DNA from: Caldifarciminota bacterium | Lineage (GTDB): Bacteria > Hydrothermota > Hydrothermia > B15-G9 > DRBW01 | Reading direction: 5' to 3' | Assembly (NCBI GenBank): GCA_011042705.1 | Contig: DRBW01000046.1 | Span: 1 to 19,378 of the forward strand | Length of the DNA: 19,378 nucleotides | Shown: one piece after another, positions 14,423 through 19,378 of the stretch | Layout: the number at the start of each line of letters is the position of its first letter | Position numbering within the stretch: position 1 is the stretch's first letter | Program-made: the position numbers and the translations under genes | The notes under the pieces: generated by a model | The model's input: only the letters and a program-made list of their open reading frames with translations | Databases searched by the model: none | What the model was told of the DNA's origin: nothing

Positions 14423-15474
14423 CTAACTCCGAGCGGTTTTCTCGGCTTGAGGATCACCTTTTCGTATCTCGGGAGGTCCTCCAGGATCTTTCCGGCTCCG
14501 AGGGCAACGCACTCCAGCGGGTTTTCCACCAACTTCACGGGAAGGTTGGTCTCTTCCCTTATGAGGGCATCGAGCCCCTTCAAAAGGGAACCTCCTCCTG
14601 TCATGAATATGCCCCTGTCGATTATGTCGGCTGCCAGCTCAGGGGGAGTCCTCTCCAGTGCCTTTTTGATGGCATCAATGATCTGAGAAACCGGTTCCCT
14701 CAGGGCATTTCTGATCTCGCTCGAAGTGACCTCTATAGTTTTGGGCGTGCCAAGGATTAAATCCCGCCCCCTGACCTCCATTCTCCTTTCCTCCGAATCG
14801 GGGAACACGTTTCCGATCTCCATCTTTATCATTTCGGCGGTCTGTTCACCTATGAGGATGTTGTACTTCTTCTTGATGTAGTTGGCAATGGCCTCGTCCT
14901 GTTCATCCCCAGCTATTCTAATAGAGGTATTTGTGACGATTCCCGAGAGGGCTATCACTGCGATCTCCGTTGTCCCGCCCCCGATATCTACGATCATGTT
15001 GCCCCTGGGAGCTTCTATGGGCAGGCCGATTCCAACGGCCGCTGCCACGGGCTCGGCCACTAACAGCACCTCCCGCGCCCCCGCATTTTCCGCCGAATCT
15101 CTGACCGCTCTTCTCTCGACCTCGGTGATGCCCGACGGGACGGCGATGAGTACCTTGGGCCTGACCAGAAGGTTCCTCCTCAGGACCCTCGAGAGAAGGG
15201 CGTAGAGCATCTCCTGAACGAGTTCAAAGTCGGCTATAACCCCATCCTTCATGGGCCTTTTGGCGATTATGCCATCGGGGGTTTTCCCGAGCATCTTTTT
15301 GGCCTCGAGGCCAACGGCGATGAGCTGGCCCGAGACCTTATCGACGGCAACCACCGAGGGCTCTCTGAGAACGATTCCCTCCCCCTTCACGTAGATCAGG
15401 GTCTGGGCGGTTCCCAGGTCCACCGCGACCTCGTTGCCCCAGATGCTGCCGAGTTTCTTGAGAATCCACCTCAT
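14419..15474 (-). CDS. mreB: Actin-like rod-shape protein MreB
   Basis: 351 residues, standard for MreB. Nucleotide-binding motifs of the actin/HSP70 fold are complete: phosphate-1 DLGTAQT at 19-25, VAEPVAAAVG at 139-148, phosphate-2 DIGGGTTE at 163-170, and the adenosine motif MTGGGSLL at 291-298. The N-terminus (MRWILKKLGSIWG) is an amphipathic or basic stretch that could contact the membrane. It forms membrane-associated filaments that orient the elongasome. Its ATG overlaps the mutS stop by 4 nt, so it is read on the same transcript as mutS; no separate promoter was seen in the overlap. Confidence 0.97.
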   Translation of the reverse strand: MRWILKKLGSIWGNEVAVDLGTAQTLIYVKGEGIVLREPSVVAVDKVSGQLIAVGLEAKKMLGKTPDGIIAKRPMKDGVIADFELVQEMLYALLSRVLRRNLLVRPKVLIAVPSGITEVERRAVRDSAENAGAREVLLVAEPVAAAVGIGLPIEAPRGNMIVDIGGGTTEIAVIALSGIVTNTSIRIAGDEQDEAIANYIKKKYNILIGEQTAEMIKMEIGNVFPDSEERRMEVRGRDLILGTPKTIEVTSSEIRNALREPVSQIIDAIKKALERTPPELAADIIDRGIFMTGGGSLLKGLDALIREETNLPVKLVENPLECVALGAGKILEDLPRYEKVILKPRKPLGVR

Positions 15475-18029
15475 TTTTCGAGTTCCTCCTTCAGATTGTA
15501 AAGGAGGTCAAGCGCCTCCTTCGGAGTGATTTCATCAAGCTTAAGCTCTTTTATCCTTTTTCTCAAGGGGTCTTCACCCCCAAAGAGGGAAAGCTGTACC
15601 ATATCGGGCCTGAATGTGGCCCTTATAGCATTTCGACGTTCTATTATTTCCAGGATTTCCTTTGCCCTGTCAATAACCTCCCGCGGAAGTCCTGCCAGTT
15701 TAGCGACATGGATGCCGTAGCTCCTGTCGGTCTCGCCGGGGACGACCTTTCTCAAAAATATGACCTCGTCGCCCCATTCCCTCACGGAGACGGTGTAATT
15801 TTTCACCCCCTTTAGCCTCCTGCCGAGTTCTGCAAGCTCGTGATAATGGGTGGCGAAGAGCGTCTTAGCTTTTACCTTCTCGTTTATGTATTCTATGACC
15901 GACCAGGCGATGGCAACCCCATCGTAGGTGGAGGTTCCCCTTCCCACCTCGTCGAGAATGATAAGGCTCTTTCTCGTGGCGTTGGCAAGTATCTGGGAGG
16001 TCTCGATCATCTCCGCCATAAAGGTCGATACACCGCGGGAGAGGTCGTCGGAAGCCCCTATACGCGTGAAGACCCGGTCCACGATGCCGATCTCGGCCTC
16101 GTCGGCCGGAACGAAAGAGCCCATCTGAGCCATAATCACGATCAGAGCCACCTGCCGAAGGTAGGTGGATTTGCCCGCCATATTTGGGCCCGTTATGATG
16201 AGAATCCTGTTTTCCTCAGTGTCCATATATGTGTCATTGGGCACAAAGGGTTCGTCCTGGAGGACTTCGACAACCGGATGTCTGCCTCCTCTGATCAGGA
16301 GCACATCGTCGTCACGGATGAGGGGTTTGACGTACCTGTTTTTCAGGGCTATCTCGGCAAATCCAGCCACGAGGTCGATTTCCCCCACTATATCTGCGGC
16401 CCTTTTGATGTCGCCAGCCCGCAGTTTCACGTTCTCCCGCAGCCTTTCGAGATGTTCTCTTTCTCTGGCTATGGCTTTTTCCTCGGCGCCGAGAATCAGG
16501 TTTTCCAGGTTTTTCAGTTCCTCCGTGATGAACCTCTCAGCCGAGGTGAGCGTCTGTTTCCTCACGTAATGGGCAGGGACCTTGTTTAAGTGGGCCTTCG
16601 TAACTTCGATGTAATAGCCAAAGACGGTGTTGTAGCCCACTTTAAGGGTCGGTATGCCGGTTTTCTCCCTCTCCTTTTTCTCGATCTCAAGGATCCTGGA
16701 CTTTCCTCCCAGGGCAAGTTCCCTCAGCTCGTCGAGCTCGGGATCGATCCCTTCCCTCACGAAGCCGCCCTGGTCCGTGGCAGCCGGAGGGTCGTCGACT
16801 ATGACCTTCCTTATGTTTTCCGTCAACTCGCTAAGATCGGGTAGCTCTCCGACCAGATCCCTGAAAACATTGATGCCGAGGAGATTCTCTCTCAGGTGCG
16901 GCAGCTTCTCTAAGGAGGAGGCGAGGCGGACGAACTCGGGGGGAGAAGACCTCCCTGCGGCGATTCTCGCGGTCATCCTCTCAAGGTCCTTTATTCCCTT
17001 TAGAAGTTCGGACACCTCCCTCAGGGTCCTCTCGTTCTCAACAAGGGCTTCGACCCTGTTCAGCCTCGTTATTATCTGGCCTTTATCGGTCATGGGGGAG
17101 ATTATCGATTCGGTGAGTTTGCGTGCTCCCATTGGCGTTTTCGTCCTGTTTATGACCTCTCTGAGCGTGCTGCCTTCCTCCGGCCTTATCTTTTCCACGA
17201 GCTCTAAATTTCTTATGGTTTTGCTGTCCAGATACATCCTTGAGAGCAGATTCAGCTTTCGGAGGCCCCTGAGGTGGTCCAGCATGCCCTCCTTTTTCCC
17301 TTTCAGGTAGTGGAGCAGGGCGCCGGCGGCGCCGATAGAACTCTCCCCGCTTTTCAGCCCGAACCCCTCAAGGCTCAGGACGCCGAAAAAACGCTTGAGG
17401 ACGTCCTCGGCGAAGTCGGGTTCGAAGTAAAGCGATGGGTAGGGGGTGGGTGACCACGGGCCTTCGGGGGGATCCATCTCCTCGGGGAAAAGCACCTCGG
17501 CAACCCCTCGTTTTCTGAGCTCCTCGAGGGCCCTTTCCCTCTCGGCTTCGAAGACGAAAAAATCGCCGGTGGTCAGGTCGCAGAGGGCAGCGTAAAGCCT
17601 TCCGCCTTTTTCGAGCAATGCTCCGAGATAATTGTGTCTGTCCGCCGAGAGGAGCGAAGGGGAGAAGACCGTGCCCGGAGTTATAACCTCGACGACCTCC
17701 CTCTTCATGAGCCCTTTTCCCTCACCCGTCTGCTCGCAGATGGCCACTCGATAACCGGCCTTCAGAAGCCTGGCGAGATAGCTCTCGGCAGCCTTAACGG
17801 GGATGCCTGCCAGGGGGACCCTGTGCCCTTTGCCCATTGGTTTTGAAGTGAGGGTTATGTCCAGGACCCTGGAAGCCTTTTCGGCGTCCTCGAAGAAAAG
17901 CTCGTAAAAATCCCCCATCCTGAAAAATAGAAGCTCCTCCGGATGGCGGGCTTTGACCTCCAGGTATTGTTTCAAAATCGGGGAAATACCACTTTCCCCT
18001 TTTCTGGAAGTATCAGATTTTTTTCTCAC
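15471..18029 (-). CDS. mutS: DNA mismatch repair protein MutS
   Basis: 852 residues, full length for MutS, which recognises mispairs and recruits MutL. The mismatch-binding Phe-x-Glu is at 41-43 (GDFYELF). The ATPase domain has Walker A GPNMAGKST at about 613-621 and Walker B with the signature DEVGRGTSTYDG near 691-702. The C-terminal helical motif ITPKEALDLLYNLK matches the family end, so it is MutS1 and not the repair-unrelated MutS2. The start is GTG at 18029. No strong Shine-Dalgarno precedes it, only a weak AGAGA about 8 nt upstream; no better in-frame ATG exists nearby. mutL is not in the window. It is the first gene of an overlapping operon with mreBCD-mrdA-rodA. Confidence 0.96.
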   Translation of the reverse strand: MRKKSDTSRKGESGISPILKQYLEVKARHPEELLFFRMGDFYELFFEDAEKASRVLDITLTSKPMGKGHRVPLAGIPVKAAESYLARLLKAGYRVAICEQTGEGKGLMKREVVEVITPGTVFSPSLLSADRHNYLGALLEKGGRLYAALCDLTTGDFFVFEAERERALEELRKRGVAEVLFPEEMDPPEGPWSPTPYPSLYFEPDFAEDVLKRFFGVLSLEGFGLKSGESSIGAAGALLHYLKGKKEGMLDHLRGLRKLNLLSRMYLDSKTIRNLELVEKIRPEEGSTLREVINRTKTPMGARKLTESIISPMTDKGQIITRLNRVEALVENERTLREVSELLKGIKDLERMTARIAAGRSSPPEFVRLASSLEKLPHLRENLLGINVFRDLVGELPDLSELTENIRKVIVDDPPAATDQGGFVREGIDPELDELRELALGGKSRILEIEKKEREKTGIPTLKVGYNTVFGYYIEVTKAHLNKVPAHYVRKQTLTSAERFITEELKNLENLILGAEEKAIAREREHLERLRENVKLRAGDIKRAADIVGEIDLVAGFAEIALKNRYVKPLIRDDDVLLIRGGRHPVVEVLQDEPFVPNDTYMDTEENRILIITGPNMAGKSTYLRQVALIVIMAQMGSFVPADEAEIGIVDRVFTRIGASDDLSRGVSTFMAEMIETSQILANATRKSLIILDEVGRGTSTYDGVAIAWSVIEYINEKVKAKTLFATHYHELAELGRRLKGVKNYTVSVREWGDEVIFLRKVVPGETDRSYGIHVAKLAGLPREVIDRAKEILEIIERRNAIRATFRPDMVQLSLFGGEDPLRKRIKELKLDEITPKEALDLLYNLKEELEK

Positions 18030-18074
18030 GTGAATGTTCTCTGATTGTCACAGCAGTTAAGATACGACTTTCAA

Positions 18075-18103
18075 ATTTTATCTTGACCGTCTTTTCCTGT
18101 CAA
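18075..18103 (-). promoter_or_regulatory. Promoter of the mutS-mre-rodA operon
   Basis: Minus strand: TTGACA at 18103-18098, a 17-nt spacer and TAAAAT at 18080-18075. Predicted start near 18068, with a leader of about 39 nt before the mutS GTG. Confidence 0.85.
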
Positions 18104-18106
18104 GAT
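18080..18106. repeat. 8-bp inverted repeat over the mutS promoter
   Basis: ATCTTGAC at 18080-18087 and GTCAAGAT at 18099-18106 are perfect inverted copies with an 11-nt spacer. They cover the -35 box and the spacer of the mutS promoter, which fits a repressor operator. Part of the symmetry comes from the TTGAC promoter sequence itself, so the repeat could be coincidental. Confidence 0.45.
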
Positions 18107-18138
18107 CTTAAAGCTCAAAGAGAAAGCGTCTTCTTGCC

Positions 18139-18167
18139 TTGACAGGAAGCCGATACCCGGATATAAT
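18139..18167 (+). promoter_or_regulatory. Consensus sigma-70-type promoter of the TPR-clpC operon
   Basis: Perfect TTGACA at 18139-18144, exactly 17 nt, perfect TATAAT at 18162-18167. Predicted start near 18174. Both hexamers match consensus fully, the strongest promoter in the window. Confidence 0.93.
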
Positions 18168-18175
18168 TTCATGAA

Positions 18176-18181
18176 AAGGAG
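18176..18181 (+). promoter_or_regulatory. Shine-Dalgarno that fixes the TPR gene start
   Basis: AAGGAG 4 nt before the ATG at 18186. The in-frame upstream ATG at 18171 lies 3 nt after the -10 box, upstream of the predicted transcription start, so it is unlikely to be used. Confidence 0.7.
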
Positions 18182-18185
18182 CACT

Positions 18186-18866
18186 ATGCGAGGAAAAGTA
18201 ACGAAGGAAGAACTGCGGAAGGATCCGATTCTGGAGTTCATCACGAAGGTGATGAACTACGTGGTGAGGAATCGCGAGAAAGTGCTATGGGGGGTTGTCA
18301 TCATCATAGCGGCTTTTGTGGCCGGTTACTTCTTTTTCTCCTCTGGCTCCGGCGCACCTCCTCAGGTGAAGCTCAGTTACATCCAGGCGGTTTCTCTCTA
18401 CATGAGCGGGGACACGACGAATTCGGTGGAGATTTTCAGAAATCTGGCACAGACGGCATCCAGCAAGATCGAGGGGAAGAGGTCCCTTTACTACCTGGGC
18501 GATTTTTATCTGCGCCAGGGGAACATAGAAGAGGCGGAGAGGTATTACCAGCGTTTCCTCAAGTCCAAACCCCATGATCCCCTTCTGGAATCAGGTGCAT
18601 ACGCTGCCCTGGGCTCGATCGCGCTGAGCAAGGGAGACCCTCAGAAGGCCCTTCAGGATTATTTGCGAGCGGAGGAACTGGCTCCTTTCGAGAGCCAGAA
18701 AGCCCTCTATCTCTACAAAGCTGCTCTCGCAGCCGAAGCGGCGGGGGACTACAAAAAGGCCCTTGATTTTTTGGAGGAATTCGAACAGAAATATAAAGAC
18801 CACCCTCTTTACGGAGACGTGAGAGGGGAAATGAAGTTCATAAAAGGCGCGGTAAGCGCCAGGTAG
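18186..18866 (+). CDS. Membrane-anchored TPR protein (YfgM-like)
   Basis: 226 residues from the chosen ATG. A short basic cytoplasmic N-terminus is followed by one transmembrane segment at about 34-52 and then a TPR domain of about four helical pairs (repeats near 98-130, 135-167 and 172-205). This layout resembles YfgM/TPR_21-type proteins, which in E. coli associate with the Sec translocon and periplasmic chaperones; whether this one does so is inferred. With a basic N-terminus the TPR domain should face outside. The longer frame from 18171 was rejected because of the promoter position. It is followed after 21 nt by a ClpC-type gene on the same transcript. Confidence 0.82.
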   Translation: MRGKVTKEELRKDPILEFITKVMNYVVRNREKVLWGVVIIIAAFVAGYFFFSSGSGAPPQVKLSYIQAVSLYMSGDTTNSVEIFRNLAQTASSKIEGKRSLYYLGDFYLRQGNIEEAERYYQRFLKSKPHDPLLESGAYAALGSIALSKGDPQKALQDYLRAEELAPFESQKALYLYKAALAAEAAGDYKKALDFLEEFEQKYKDHPLYGDVRGEMKFIKGAVSAR

Positions 18867-18887
18867 CAGGTTAAGGGAGGTGATTCT

Positions 18888-19378
18888 GTGTTCTTAAACG
18901 ACAGGTTCACTGAGAGGGCCAAGAGGGTGCTTTACCTCGCCCGGGAAGAGGCCATAAGGCTGCTCCATAACTACATAGGCACGGAGCACCTTTTGCTCGG
19001 TCTCTCCCGCATAGGCGAGGGAGTGGCAGCCATGGTGCTCACAAATCTTGGCCTGGACCTGTCAGAGCTGCGGCAGGCCGTGGAGGAGGCAGTGCCTCCC
19101 GGCAGGGGACCCATTTCCGTCGGCGAGATACCCCTGAACGCCTCTGCTCGAAGGGCGATGAATTACGCCTTCGAGGAATCAAAGAGGCTGGGGCACAATT
19201 ACATAGGAACTGAACACATTCTGCTGGGGATCCTCAGGGAGAGGAAGGGGATCGCTGCCCAGATCCTTATGAACCTGGGGATAGAACTCGAGATGGTCAG
19301 GGAGGAGGCCCTGAGACTCCTCGGTAAGCCCGAGGGGGCGCCGACAAAAAGCTCGAAAAGCCAGACAAGAACCCTCGA
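18888..19378 (+). CDS. clpC: ClpC-type AAA+ unfoldase, N-terminal part (cut by window end)
   Basis: Starts at GTG 18888 with GGGAGG 7 nt upstream and stays open to the window end (163 complete codons). It encodes a full Clp-N double repeat: FTERAKRVLYLAREEA at 7-22 with NYIGTEHLLLG at 28-38, repeated as ARRAMNYAFEESKRLG at 87-102 with NYIGTEHILLG at 104-114. This Clp-N arrangement with the opening FxERA-type motif is typical of ClpC, which unfolds substrates for ClpP. The AAA+ modules and any ClpP-binding loop lie outside the window, so ClpA/ClpB-like alternatives are not wholly excluded. The last codons (PTKSSKSQTRTL) look like the linker before AAA-1. Confidence 0.93.
   Translation, partial: MFLNDRFTERAKRVLYLAREEAIRLLHNYIGTEHLLLGLSRIGEGVAAMVLTNLGLDLSELRQAVEEAVPPGRGPISVGEIPLNASARRAMNYAFEESKRLGHNYIGTEHILLGILRERKGIAAQILMNLGIELEMVREEALRLLGKPEGAPTKSSKSQTRTL

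Noticed and set aside
18083..18111. Second plus-strand promoter starting at TTGACC
   Set aside because: No acceptable -10 hexamer lies at 16-18 nt, and the motif is explained by the inverted repeat over the mutS promoter.
1..19378. CRISPR arrays, insertion sequences, tRNA or rRNA genes
   Set aside because: No spaced direct repeats, transposase-like frames, terminal inverted repeats with target duplications, or tRNA/rRNA signatures were seen on reading both strands.

Overview
The window looks like a chromosomal segment of an uncultivated, probably thermophilic, rod-shaped bacterium. Arg is encoded mostly by AGG, the proteins are rich in Glu/Lys/Arg, and genes overlap extensively in long operons. 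One operon carries a KaiC-like ATPase and a DUF505-type protein, which I associate from memory with archaea and thermophilic bacteria. Exported or membrane-anchored TPR proteins are abundant. Phylum cannot be fixed from the sequence; a WOR-3/Hydrothermae-type candidate lineage is only a guess. No mobile element, CRISPR array, tRNA or rRNA was seen. Layout, left to right. (1) 1-325: a cold-shock protein gene on the minus strand, with a textbook promoter, a 5'-UTR inverted repeat and a terminator. (2) 424-2381, plus strand: an HD-domain hydrolase translationally coupled to an exported TPR protein. (3) 2382-9777, minus strand: seven genes. In transcription order they are a KaiC-like ATPase, a small helix-turn-helix protein, a DUF505-like multi-winged-helix protein and a membrane-anchored ClpP-fold serine protease, followed by holA, an exported TPR protein and coaE. 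(4) About 9815-10058: an intergenic stretch without a convincing gene, then a SufT/MIP18-type Fe-S assembly factor on the plus strand. (5) 10422-18029, minus strand: an overlapping operon mutS-mreB-mreC-mreD-mrdA-rodA, i.e. mismatch repair joined to the rod-shape elongasome. (6) 18186-19378, plus strand: a membrane-anchored TPR protein followed by the start of a clpC-type AAA+ unfoldase, cut by the window end. The housekeeping promoter is clear: TTGACA, 17 nt, TANAAT is present before csp, the SufT gene, mutS and the TPR-clpC operon, and a similar one precedes the KaiC-like gene. Three genes (HD, holA, KaiC-like) have a -10-like hexamer only 6-8 nt before ATG and no Shine-Dalgarno, suggesting leaderless transcripts beside ordinary SD-led genes. 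The most interesting candidate system is the KaiC-like/HTH/DUF505/membrane-protease operon: a recognisable but functionally uncharacterised module that may couple ATP-dependent sensing to regulation and proteolysis.
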